Assembly: GCA_023424865.1 (NCBI GenBank)
Contig: JAFADM010000452.1
Coordinates: 1 to 7,572 of the forward strand
From: Bacillota bacterium
GTDB taxonomy: Bacteria; Bacillota_A; Clostridia; DSM-8532
Reading direction: 5' to 3'
DNA: 7,572 nucleotides
Both the position numbers and the translations under genes were made by a program. Positions 1 through 5,467 of the stretch are shown here, piece by piece (position 1 is the stretch's first letter; the number at the start of each line of letters is the position of its first letter). A model generated the notes under the pieces. That model saw only the letters and a program-made list of their open reading frames with translations, was not told the origin of the DNA and ran no database searches.

Positions 1-54
1 GGGAGGAGTATTTACCTTTGCCTGGTACACAGATATCTTTACAATCTCTTAAAT
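1..54. other. Left-edge sequence downstream of the 121-codon gene
   Basis: This short stretch follows the stop codon of the last gene of the left operon. I see no hairpin followed by a T-run, so the operon's terminator, or a further gene of the operon, must lie outside the window. Reading leftward, two minus-strand frames stay open to the edge, but neither has a convincing start codon or ribosome binding site. Confidence 0.3.
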
Positions 55-414
55 TTATTCTTCTTCCGACTCTAAATCCATATCCCTTTCTGTCTCTTCT
101 TTGATTTTCTCGATTGTTTCCAGCCGATTATCCAGATATTCCAAGGTGCATAATTCACCATCCGCATATAGACTGAGTTGTGCACCTTCAGCTATTAATT
201 GAGCTATAAGGCCTCGAAAGGCCTTTTTTCTATCCATTCCCTGCAATTCTTCAACAACATCAAAATAATTTAAATCAAAGCTCACTGCGTACGTATTATT
301 TTCTATATTGCTCTTTATTTGACCTACTGAAAGTGCAGGGTCAAACTTTCTTATAAGTGTGATATACTTTGCTATCTTTGTTTCCTTATCCAATTTCAAT
401 TGTATTAATTTCAT
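55..414 (-). CDS. Conserved-looking hypothetical protein, about 119 residues, third gene of the TetR operon
   Basis: I do not recognise this protein. It has no signal peptide, membrane segment or cysteine motif. It looks like a small soluble alpha/beta protein with a basic N-terminal third and a very acidic C-terminal tail (MDLESEEE). Two in-frame ATGs stand at 420 and 414. I prefer 414: it is 8 bases from the AGGAG at 423-427, whereas 420 is only 2 bases away. The 414 start also gives a classical ATGA overlap with the TGA stop of the upstream hydrolase (411-413), which suggests translational coupling. It is therefore probably made together with the hydrolase and the dual-HTH TetR regulator, and may be an accessory to that module; this is inference from position only. 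Confidence 0.75.
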   Translation of the reverse strand: MKLIQLKLDKETKIAKYITLIRKFDPALSVGQIKSNIENNTYAVSFDLNYFDVVEELQGMDRKKAFRGLIAQLIAEGAQLSLYADGELCTLEYLDNRLETIEKIKEETERDMDLESEEE

Positions 415-1343
415 ATGCATTTCTCCTGACTAAGTTCATTTAAAGCTTCCAGAACCTTATGGGGATGACATTGTGGAAGCATATGGCCTACCTCAGGGAC
501 TAACATTAATTTGGAGTCACATACATCTTTATTCAGCCGATAGGCCTGTTCGATAACTCCGAATGGATCTTTGTCACCTGCCATGATAACCATTGGAACA
601 GTAATTTCTTTATATCGCTCTTGTATTTGTTCTGCTGCCGGAACAAAGGTCCGTACATCTTCTCTGTTTGCTTTAAATTGTTTCGGTCTGAGCCAAAACA
701 AAAAGGTTTCTTCTTTATATGCAGGCGGAATCGGATCCGGATGGAAGGTGACTTTTAGCATGTTTTCAGCCATTATCTTACCTAGCGGAAATAGTAATGT
801 ATTAAGAATGAAATCGCCTATGATTGGTAAGCCAATAATTTTTGAAACTGCGTCCCCATTGGCTGCCGGATACCCTTCTTTATACGCTGCTGCTGACAAC
901 GCTATTATACCGGAGATTTCCTTCGGATACATTAATGCATATGCCAAAATCATGGTTCCGCTCCATGAATGCCCCGCTATAATCGGTTTTTTCAACCCGA
1001 GTTCATTCACTGCATCATGTAAAAGAGTGGCTTGCTCAATGGGTGATAAAAGTATATTTTCATTTCTCTGACTGTATCCATACCCGGGACGATCAAATGA
1101 AATAGCCTGATAACCCTGGCCCGCTGCCAAATCCATTACTTTTTCAAAATCCGTACACATTAAAATGCCGCCGTGAATGAAAACCACAGGCCTACCGTGG
1201 CCTTTGCTTATATAATGCAATTCGATGCCGCCAGCATTTACAAAATTCCCTTTCGGCGGTATCTTCGATGCTTTTGAAAATTTGTACTGATTGTAGAAAA
1301 ACAGCGACAACAATAACAACAACAAAATAATTATAACAATCAT
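411..1343 (-). CDS. Membrane-anchored alpha/beta hydrolase, 310 residues
   Basis: This is an alpha/beta-hydrolase fold enzyme, likely acting on an ester, lactone or similar bond; the substrate is unknown. Residues 2-17 form a very hydrophobic segment (IVIIILLLLLLSLFF) followed by basic residues. I read this as a signal anchor or uncleaved leader, but I cannot tell which side of the membrane the catalytic domain faces. HGG at 57-59 is the oxyanion-hole motif after a strand. GHSWSG at 124-129 is the nucleophile elbow with Ser126. D259 in AGDKDP is the likely catalytic acid and H287 in VGHMLPQ the catalytic histidine, so the triad is complete. The region from about 150 to 225 is a helical cap. 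Length is normal for the family plus the anchor. The start is supported by AAGGAG at 1350-1355 with 6 bases of spacing. It lies 36 bases after the TetR-family gene and overlaps the next gene by ATGA, so the three genes appear co-transcribed and probably controlled by that regulator. Confidence 0.92.
   Translation of the reverse strand: MIVIIILLLLLLSLFFYNQYKFSKASKIPPKGNFVNAGGIELHYISKGHGRPVVFIHGGILMCTDFEKVMDLAAGQGYQAISFDRPGYGYSQRNENILLSPIEQATLLHDAVNELGLKKPIIAGHSWSGTMILAYALMYPKEISGIIALSAAAYKEGYPAANGDAVSKIIGLPIIGDFILNTLLFPLGKIMAENMLKVTFHPDPIPPAYKEETFLFWLRPKQFKANREDVRTFVPAAEQIQERYKEITVPMVIMAGDKDPFGVIEQAYRLNKDVCDSKLMLVPEVGHMLPQCHPHKVLEALNELSQEKCI
423..427 (-). promoter_or_regulatory. Ribosome binding site inside the 3' end of the hydrolase gene
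   Basis: AGGAG lies inside the last codons of the upstream hydrolase gene. Its spacing is 2 bases to the ATG at 420 and 8 bases to the ATG at 414, so it decides the start of the 119-residue protein in favour of 414. Confidence 0.6.
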
Positions 1344-1379
1344 ACCTTACTCCTTCGGGTATAGCGCCATTATATCTCT

Positions 1380-2168
1380 TTATTCATCTTCATCATTATC
1401 AATCCCATGCAGCAGCATTTCCGCAACCGTGCTTGAGATGCGTTCAAAGGAAACCCCGGCTGGATTGACAAGCCACATAAGCACAAGACCGTTTATGGTT
1501 GCATGAAGCGAAACAGCTAATTGTTCGCAATCCAGTTTCTGATTAATTATTTTTGCTTGCTGAAACCGGCGTAAGACATTTGCAGTCTGACTGAATAAAG
1601 CAGCAAAGGATTCACTCAATTTCTTTTGAATTGCTTCCTCTTTCGTTGTGGAAACAAATTGTAAAAAGAGCCTTGGCAATTCCCCCCTATATTTTTCACA
1701 AGTTTTAAGCTCCGATGTGATAAGCGCTTTTATTGCTTCAAATTTATTTTCAGAAGTAAATACAGCTGTGAATTTTTCTTCGATATTGGTCATGAGCCTT
1801 TTTAAACTGCGATTACAAATTGCAAGATAGAGCTCGCTTTTATTTGAAAAATGCCAGTATACAGCACCTTTACTCAGTCCTGCTTCCGCTGCTATTTGAT
1901 CTAATGAAGTTCCTTCATACCCATCTCTTGCGAACAGCTGACTGCCTGAATCCAGGATCTTCGTTCTGGTATCGAAAATAACAACTTCTTTTTCCGATTG
2001 TTTCTGATATAAAAGGGATCTCATATTTTCTTTACTGCCAAAATATCTCTTTACCGTTGTCCAATGTTTCCCTGACTCATCTGCGATATCCGCAAAAGTA
2101 ATTTCGTTGTAAGGCTTATGCTGCAGCAATTTTATAGCACTTTCCAATAAAGTATCTTCTACTTTCAA
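1380..2168 (-). CDS. TetR/AcrR-family regulator with two tandem HTH domains, 262 residues
   Basis: This DNA-binding transcription factor is unusual in carrying two TetR-type N-terminal domains. The first spans about residues 5-53, with its helix-turn-helix around ITFADIADESGKHWTTVKRY and FGSKE after it. The second spans about 66-118, with the more canonical pattern TSLDQIAAEAGLSKGAVYWH then FSNKSEL. Residues from about 120 to 262 are helical and match the usual TetR ligand-binding and dimerisation half. At 262 residues it is longer than the usual 190-220 because of the extra domain. The start is TTG at 2168, 9 bases from AAAGGAG (2178-2184); an ATG at 2172 is out of frame. The gene leads an operon with an alpha/beta hydrolase and a small protein. 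A 36-base interrupted palindrome overlaps the promoter, so autorepression relieved by a small ligand is likely. The ligand is unknown. Confidence 0.93.
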   Translation of the reverse strand: MKVEDTLLESAIKLLQHKPYNEITFADIADESGKHWTTVKRYFGSKENMRSLLYQKQSEKEVVIFDTRTKILDSGSQLFARDGYEGTSLDQIAAEAGLSKGAVYWHFSNKSELYLAICNRSLKRLMTNIEEKFTAVFTSENKFEAIKALITSELKTCEKYRGELPRLFLQFVSTTKEEAIQKKLSESFAALFSQTANVLRRFQQAKIINQKLDCEQLAVSLHATINGLVLMWLVNPAGVSFERISSTVAEMLLHGIDNDEDE

Positions 2169-2177
2169 GCATAGGAT

Positions 2178-2184
2178 CTCCTTT
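2178..2184 (-). promoter_or_regulatory. Ribosome binding site of the TetR-family gene
   Basis: AAAGGAG stands 9 bases before the in-frame TTG at 2168 and 5 bases before an out-of-frame ATG at 2172. The reading frame of the HTH protein requires the TTG. The out-of-frame ATG would give only an 18-residue peptide ending at 2116. Confidence 0.6.
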
Positions 2185-2190
2185 CAAAAT

Positions 2191-2226
2191 ATGATATAAA
2201 CATACCATTGGGTATGCGTATATCAT
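2191..2226. promoter_or_regulatory. 36-base interrupted palindrome, probable TetR-type operator
   Basis: The outer arms ATGATATA (2191-2198) and TATATCAT (2219-2226) are perfect reverse complements. So are the inner arms CATACC (2201-2206) and GGTATG (2211-2216). Only a 2-base step on each side and the 4-base centre do not pair, giving 28 of 36 symmetric bases. It overlaps the -10 region and the predicted start of transcription of the TetR-hydrolase operon. Bound protein here would block RNA polymerase. The nested arms are what one might expect for a regulator with two HTH domains per subunit, but that link is inference. Confidence 0.65.
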
Positions 2227-2249
2227 ATCATAAATCAAAACATTTACAA
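2222..2249 (-). promoter_or_regulatory. Predicted promoter of the TetR-hydrolase operon
   Basis: TTGTAA at 2244-2249 as the -35 box and TATGAT at 2222-2227 as the -10 box are separated by 16 bases. The -10 box matches the consensus in five of six positions. Transcription would start near 2215, inside the 36-base palindrome, leaving a leader of about 45 bases before the TTG start. Confidence 0.5.
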
Positions 2250-2257
2250 TAGGGGTT

Positions 2258-2274
2258 TTTCCCTGACAGGGAAA
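2258..2274. repeat. Perfect 17-base inverted repeat upstream of the TetR promoter
   Basis: TTTCCCTG (2258-2265) and CAGGGAAA (2267-2274) are exact reverse complements around a single A. The site ends 8 bases upstream of the predicted -35 box of the TetR operon, a usual place for an activator or second operator. A similar half site (CAGGGAATTA) recurs near 2419. It is too short and lacks a T-run on the proper side to be a clear terminator, so I read it as a protein-binding site of unknown owner. Confidence 0.4.
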
Positions 2275-2332
2275 TTGCCGCCACAGTAGTCAGGAGCAGA
2301 CCATGTCACAAAATAAGAAATGAAATTTAGAA

Positions 2333-2361
2333 TTGTAAATTTATTGTATTGATGTTATGAT
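2333..2361 (+). promoter_or_regulatory. Plus-strand promoter-like sequence with no gene behind it
   Basis: TTGTAA at 2333-2338 and TATGAT at 2356-2361 are separated by exactly 17 bases. These are the same two hexamers as in the minus-strand TetR promoter, and the two promoters point away from each other. Transcription would run from about 2368 across the palindrome at 2380-2391 toward the 3' end of the 100-residue gene, giving a small or antisense RNA if it is used. No plus-strand coding sequence follows. AT-rich spacers produce such matches by chance, so this is tentative. Confidence 0.25.
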
Positions 2362-2545
2362 GGTCGTTAAAATAAGTCGGTTCATTTGAACTTGTTAAAC
2401 AGCGATACCATTCTGACGACAGGGAATTAACATATAAATGGCAATACGGTAATTTTTAAGCAGCTCCCGGTTTGCCAAACTGACGTCCATACCAAAATAG
2501 CTTTTAAGCCAATTCTGCAAAAGCTTAAATGGGTATTTCTAAAAA

Positions 2546-2848
2546 TTACTCAATGTAAGTAGTCCACTTACCGCATTTAGTACACAAGAATATTGCAAAA
2601 TCCAGTGTTTCATCAGAAGTATTTAAATCAAAAGTAAAAATTCCTCTATCTTTTATAAAACCTATATTCCTTCGCCATACACTGAAGCTTTGCGCTTCAC
2701 ATTGAGGGCATTCAGAATCACATTTCCCAACAAACTTAAAATTGTCAGCTATCGTTATCCCATTATCCTGTAAAAATTCAACTATAGCTTCCTCATAACC
2801 CACATCCGAAAGCTCAAGAAATTCCTCTAATTGTAAAAAGTCTTTCAT
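2546..2848 (-). CDS. Hypothetical 100-residue protein with zinc-ribbon-like cysteine pairs
   Basis: I do not recognise a named family. The N-terminal 40 residues are acidic and mostly helical (LQLEEFLELSDVGYEEAIVE). The second half carries C43, C47 and C50 in KCDSECPQC, and C89 and C92 in CTKCGKW. Two CX2C pairs about 40 residues apart are typical of a zinc ribbon or rubredoxin-like knuckle, with C43 as an extra possible ligand. The protein is probably small, soluble and cytosolic; its role is unknown. The start ATG at 2848 has AAAGAGG with 6 bases of spacing. It lies 107 bases downstream of the methyltransferase gene on the same strand. That gap has several short AT-rich palindromes (GTGTTAACAC at 2937-2946 and CTTTAAT/ATTAAAG at 2905-2919) but no clear terminator, so it may share a transcript with the methyltransferase or have its own weak promoter. 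Confidence 0.85.
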   Translation of the reverse strand: MKDFLQLEEFLELSDVGYEEAIVEFLQDNGITIADNFKFVGKCDSECPQCEAQSFSVWRRNIGFIKDRGIFTFDLNTSDETLDFAIFLCTKCGKWTTYIE

Positions 2849-2955
2849 TTTAAACCTCTTTAATTTAATTCAGTGTGATAGATTTAGTGTTTTTAGATTT
2901 GCTGCTTTAATAATTAAAGAGTTAAAGGGGTTTTCAGTGTTAACACCTTTCTATT

Positions 2956-3558
2956 CTATTTCTGAGAATCAAGAATAAATTGGGATGCATCCTGCCCCAT
3001 GAATATTTTGCTTCCTGTAAAAAAGGTTTTTGATTGAATGTTCCTGTATCCTATTTTAGTCATTAAATGAGTTAACTCTTTTTGATCAAATCCGTTATGA
3101 ACCATATCCGAAACTATTTTTTCATTTTTATCAAAATCAACGATTAGTAAATGTCCATTTTCTTTCAGAACCCTATACAATCTTGATAAAACGAATTCAA
3201 TATCCTGAATATGGAGCAAAACCTGAGCCATAAAAATATAGTCAGCCTGCAAATCCGAAAAGCTATCCTTTTCAAAGTCAAAGCACAAGGTGGTGGCATT
3301 CTGCAGCTTGGAATCGGCGATTTTTTGCTTTATCACTTGAATCATGTTCTGTGAGGTATCCAAAAACAGCATGGATTCAAATTCGTTTATCAGGTTCAAG
3401 CCAATAAGGCCTGTTCCACACCCAAAATCTATGGCATGCTTGCTTTTAGTATCAACCAAATAGTCACGTATGGCATCTGAGGATATCTTTGCTATTTGTA
3501 TCCTTTCAGAAGTGTCGTACTTATTCGCTATCATTTCAAACTTATCTGTATTCCCCAT
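2956..3558 (-). CDS. Class I SAM-dependent methyltransferase, 200 residues
   Basis: This protein has the Rossmann-type fold that transfers a methyl group from S-adenosylmethionine. Motif I, AIDFGCGTGLIG at 42-53, is the glycine-rich loop that holds SAM. The acidic end of strand 2 is D67 in LFLDTSQNM, which would bind the ribose. D94 in CFDFEKD fits the adenine-contact position. DYIFMAQVLLHI at 106-117 is strand 4, and LKENGHLLIVDFDKN at 131-145 is the strand 5 region usual in ubiE-like and Methyltransf_11/25-like enzymes. The substrate, small molecule or otherwise, cannot be told. Its 200 residues are enough for the core fold without extra domains, so it is probably a small cytosolic enzyme. 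The start ATG at 3558 is preceded by GGAGAGG. No operon partner upstream is clear: the nearest minus-strand gene, marR, ends 331 bases away. Confidence 0.92.
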   Translation of the reverse strand: MGNTDKFEMIANKYDTSERIQIAKISSDAIRDYLVDTKSKHAIDFGCGTGLIGLNLINEFESMLFLDTSQNMIQVIKQKIADSKLQNATTLCFDFEKDSFSDLQADYIFMAQVLLHIQDIEFVLSRLYRVLKENGHLLIVDFDKNEKIVSDMVHNGFDQKELTHLMTKIGYRNIQSKTFFTGSKIFMGQDASQFILDSQK

Positions 3559-3588
3559 TTTTCCCTCTCCAGTCTGCCTTAATATATA

Positions 3589-3615
3589 ATTGTATTCACG
3601 GCTTTATTTTCTCAA
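3589..3615 (-). promoter_or_regulatory. Weak promoter candidate for the methyltransferase gene
   Basis: TTGAGA at 3610-3615 and TACAAT at 3589-3594 are separated by 15 bases, shorter than the preferred 17. It lies about 30 bases upstream of the methyltransferase start. No better pair was seen in the gap. Confidence 0.25.
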
Positions 3616-3625
3616 GGGCACAAGG

Positions 3626-3826
3626 TTATTTGCAGCCAACCCCAAGAAACTTTGTTAAAAGCTTTAAATCACCTGGGCTATAGGTGAACAACTCCATATT
3701 AACTTTTATAAGCCGAAAAGAACAGGGTTAAATTGAAGTTTCTTTCTCCAATCCCCTCTGCTTAATGCAGCCTTTGCATTGTATAAGCTCCCGCAGATCG
3801 CCTGCATAGAGTGCCCCTGGTGTTAC
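3626..3826 (-). pseudogene. Possible decayed coding remnant between marR and the methyltransferase gene
   Basis: One minus-strand frame is open for 67 codons from 3826 to 3626 apart from a single TAA at 3728-3730. Its first part reads TPGALYAGDLRELIQCKGC and ends in ETSI. After the TAA it continues to MELFTYSPGDLKLLTKFLGV and ends GCK at 3626. Both pieces have protein-like composition and a shared Y-x-x-GDL-basic-x-L pattern. A second frame, 3706-3807, also gives a 33-codon ORF with AGGGG 7 bases before its ATG. I recognise no family. The stretch could be a broken small gene cut by the tandem repeat at 3821-3884, or chance open frames. Confidence 0.2.
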
Positions 3827-3884
3827 TGTGTTACTGTGTTACTGTGTTATGGCGTTATGGCGTTACGGTATTAGTGTGTTATTG
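3821..3884. repeat. Eight-copy tandem repeat with an 8-base period
   Basis: The plus strand reads TGTTACTG three times exactly (3821-3844), then TGTTATGG, CGTTATGG, CGTTACGG, TATTAGTG and TGTTATTG. All eight units keep TTA at positions 3-5. The tract ends 5 bases before the stop codon of marR (TAA, 3890-3892), on its downstream side. A period of 8 is not a multiple of 3, so it does not code for a repeated peptide. The three perfect units next to degenerate ones suggest replication slippage, so copy number may vary between strains. Confidence 0.85.
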
Positions 3885-3889
3885 CCTAA

Positions 3890-4324
3890 TTACTGTGATT
3901 CGTTGAATTTCTTGGCCCGATGACTTATATGATCAATGGTTTTTATAAAGCACTTTATTTGTTCTGAGTCCAGATCACCCATAACAGAGGTAATCCAATG
4001 ATTGTTTAAATCCTGCATGAAACGGTACAGTTCTCTGCCGGAATCCGTCAGATAAAGCTCCTTTACCCTCTTGTCCACACTGGAAGCTTCTGTTCTTATA
4101 TATCCTTTTTTCTCCATAGTCTTTACCGACCGGGCAACAGCCGCCTTGTCGATGGCTAAAGCATTTGCAATTTCTTCTTGGCTGGTACCTTCTTTAGTGC
4201 CTATATTAACTAAAAAAATGCTGTCAGAATATGAAAGCTCCTTGTCGGAAAGTGATTTTGAAATATAGCTTAAAAAAGTACGGTTCAGGATTCCAAAGCC
4301 TCGGATGAGAGTGATATTTTCCAT
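3890..4324 (-). CDS. MarR-family transcriptional regulator, 144 residues
   Basis: This winged-helix DNA-binding regulator has the usual MarR length. Residues 1-32 are the dimerisation helix region. Residues 46-74 hold the helix-turn-helix, with GTSQEEIANALAIDKAAVAR and then SVKTMEKKGYI. The wing at 75-92 includes D84 and R86 in VDKRVKELYLT, the family's conserved D-x-R at the wing. Residues 94-144 form the C-terminal dimer helices. MarR proteins commonly repress their own operon and are released by small phenolic ligands or by oxidation; the single cysteine is C125 in the C-terminal helix. The start ATG at 4324 has AGGAG with 9 bases of spacing. It begins 19 bases after the stop of the alpha/beta hydrolase, so the two are almost certainly one transcript. 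The likely operator is the palindrome at 5457-5467 in front of the hydrolase. Confidence 0.94.
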   Translation of the reverse strand: MENITLIRGFGILNRTFLSYISKSLSDKELSYSDSIFLVNIGTKEGTSQEEIANALAIDKAAVARSVKTMEKKGYIRTEASSVDKRVKELYLTDSGRELYRFMQDLNNHWITSVMGDLDSEQIKCFIKTIDHISHRAKKFNESQ

Positions 4325-4343
4325 ATACGAAGTCTCCTATTCA

Positions 4344-5426
4344 TTAGTGCTCTTTAAAAAAGTTATTAATAATTTGAATAAATTCATCGGGGTGTTCCAA
4401 ATTGATAACATGGGCAGAATCAACTTTAAGATACTGGCAATCCGGAATTAGCGAAGCAGCTTTATCTGCTTGCTCCTGGCTCATTGCACCGTTTAATATG
4501 CCATTGTCTTCAATCTCGAAATTTGCGTGCAAAAGTAATGCCGGGCACTGAATTTTTCGAAGCGCTTCAGCGTGGTCAAAACCGGCATTCCAGGTCCCGT
4601 CATAGAAGGCGGCTCCAAAATGCGGATCATAATAATTCAAGCCCCTCATCATTTCCTGAACGGAAGGTGGGAGAAAGATTATTTCAACAGGCTCTCCCGG
4701 ATTTGCATACTTATAGCTGTTGACAGCAAATTCGATTAAAGGCTGTGTCAGGGGACCCGTATAAGTTTTAAAAAACTGGGTGCTGTTTTTTATCCAATAA
4801 TTCAGAAACTCACCGGTGTATCCTTCCTGAACAGCATTGAAGCTTGTTGTAAAGGCCTTATAAGCAATGGTTTGTTTTATTTCGGGATATTCAGCCGAAA
4901 ATAGCGGTGGATCCTCCAGAACGATGGCTTTAACAAGCTCCGGCTTATTGGCAGCCAGCCAGGTTGTTAAAAGTCCTCCTGATGAGTTGCCCGTTACATA
5001 GGCAGCTTCTCCGATCACCGATTGTATGAAATTGGCCAAATCACTCCCTATCTGATTGGCGGTCATGGGGTAATTATCCGGGATGGTTGTTTTTCCATGA
5101 CCAGGATAGTCTACCGCGAATACATGAAAATTTGCGGACAGCTCAGGTAATACCGCACTGTAAGTGTACCAATCCAATAACTGGGCATGTAATAACAGCA
5201 ATGCCGGACCATTGTCCGGCCCTTCGGCATAATTAAAATTTACGTCTCCCACCTTTGCCGTTTTTTCCACAATACCCGCTTCTGTAAGCTTCTTATGAGC
5301 CGGGTTTTTATAGGTGTTCAACATTAAAACACCAATTAGAGGCAATATCACTAATAAAGCTATAACGGCACCAAAAATACATAAAATTATTTTTGGTCTT
5401 GAGTATAAAGTCTTTTTAATATTCAT
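4344..5426 (-). CDS. Membrane-anchored alpha/beta hydrolase, 360 residues
   Basis: This is an alpha/beta-hydrolase fold enzyme of unknown substrate. I place the start at the ATG at 5426, which has AGGAG at 5432-5436 with 5 bases of spacing. An in-frame TTG at 5468 would fall within the promoter and has no binding site. The N-terminus is basic (NIKKTLYSRPK) followed by one hydrophobic segment at about 13-37, giving a signal anchor. AVDYPGHGKT at 104-113 is a typical strand and turn. GNSSGG at 146-151 is the nucleophile elbow with Ser148, and H339 in DSAHVINLEHP is the catalytic histidine. The acid lies near HANFEIEDNG (E304, E306 or D307), which departs from the usual GxxD. The oxyanion region reads LLLHAQLLDW, with HA in place of the usual HG. 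Residues about 175-285 form a long helical cap. It is co-transcribed with the MarR regulator 19 bases downstream, which probably controls it. Confidence 0.92.
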   Translation of the reverse strand: MNIKKTLYSRPKIILCIFGAVIALLVILPLIGVLMLNTYKNPAHKKLTEAGIVEKTAKVGDVNFNYAEGPDNGPALLLLHAQLLDWYTYSAVLPELSANFHVFAVDYPGHGKTTIPDNYPMTANQIGSDLANFIQSVIGEAAYVTGNSSGGLLTTWLAANKPELVKAIVLEDPPLFSAEYPEIKQTIAYKAFTTSFNAVQEGYTGEFLNYWIKNSTQFFKTYTGPLTQPLIEFAVNSYKYANPGEPVEIIFLPPSVQEMMRGLNYYDPHFGAAFYDGTWNAGFDHAEALRKIQCPALLLHANFEIEDNGILNGAMSQEQADKAASLIPDCQYLKVDSAHVINLEHPDEFIQIINNFFKEH

Positions 5427-5456
5427 ATTCACTCCTGAAACAAAGATAACATTAGA

Positions 5457-5467
5457 TGACTGAGTCA
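5457..5467. promoter_or_regulatory. Palindrome at the transcription start, probable MarR operator
   Basis: TGACT and AGTCA are perfect arms around one base. With the flanking T the minus strand reads TTGACTCAGTCA, 12 of 13 symmetric positions. It sits immediately downstream of the -10 box, covering the predicted start of the hydrolase-marR transcript. The -35 hexamer is also TTGACT, so a second half site overlaps it. This placement fits autorepression by the MarR protein encoded in the same operon. Confidence 0.5.

Larger units (their letters stand above)
2227..2545. other. Gene-poor stretch of about 320 bases
   Basis: It contains the upstream part of the TetR promoter, the 17-base inverted repeat at 2258-2274, a plus-strand promoter-like sequence at 2333-2361 and the palindrome GTTCATTTGAAC at 2380-2391. 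Near its right end, AGCTTTT/AAAAGCT arms (2499-2505 and 2519-2525) could form a weak hairpin 21 bases past the stop of the 100-residue gene, but no good T-run follows on the minus strand. No frame with a start codon and ribosome binding site is convincing. Confidence 0.5.

Noticed and set aside
571..1071. Plus-strand open frame of 166 codons
   Set aside because: It lies wholly inside the alpha/beta hydrolase on the other strand, which has a complete catalytic triad and a good start. The plus-strand product shows no motif and the frame has no binding site.
2395..2490. Minus-strand 31-codon frame starting MDVSLANRELL
   Set aside because: No ribosome binding site precedes the ATG, and a frame this long is expected by chance in 320 bases. 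Only the amino-acid composition favours it.
3489..3683. Plus-strand open frame of 64 codons
   Set aside because: It overlaps the 5' end and upstream region of the methyltransferase gene, has no binding site and gives a low-complexity aromatic product.
3821..3884. Tandem repeat as a CRISPR array
   Set aside because: Units are 8 bases long and contiguous, with no spacers.
4484..4723. Plus-strand open frame of 79 codons rich in Arg and His
   Set aside because: It is antisense to the second hydrolase. The composition reflects the complement of its codons.
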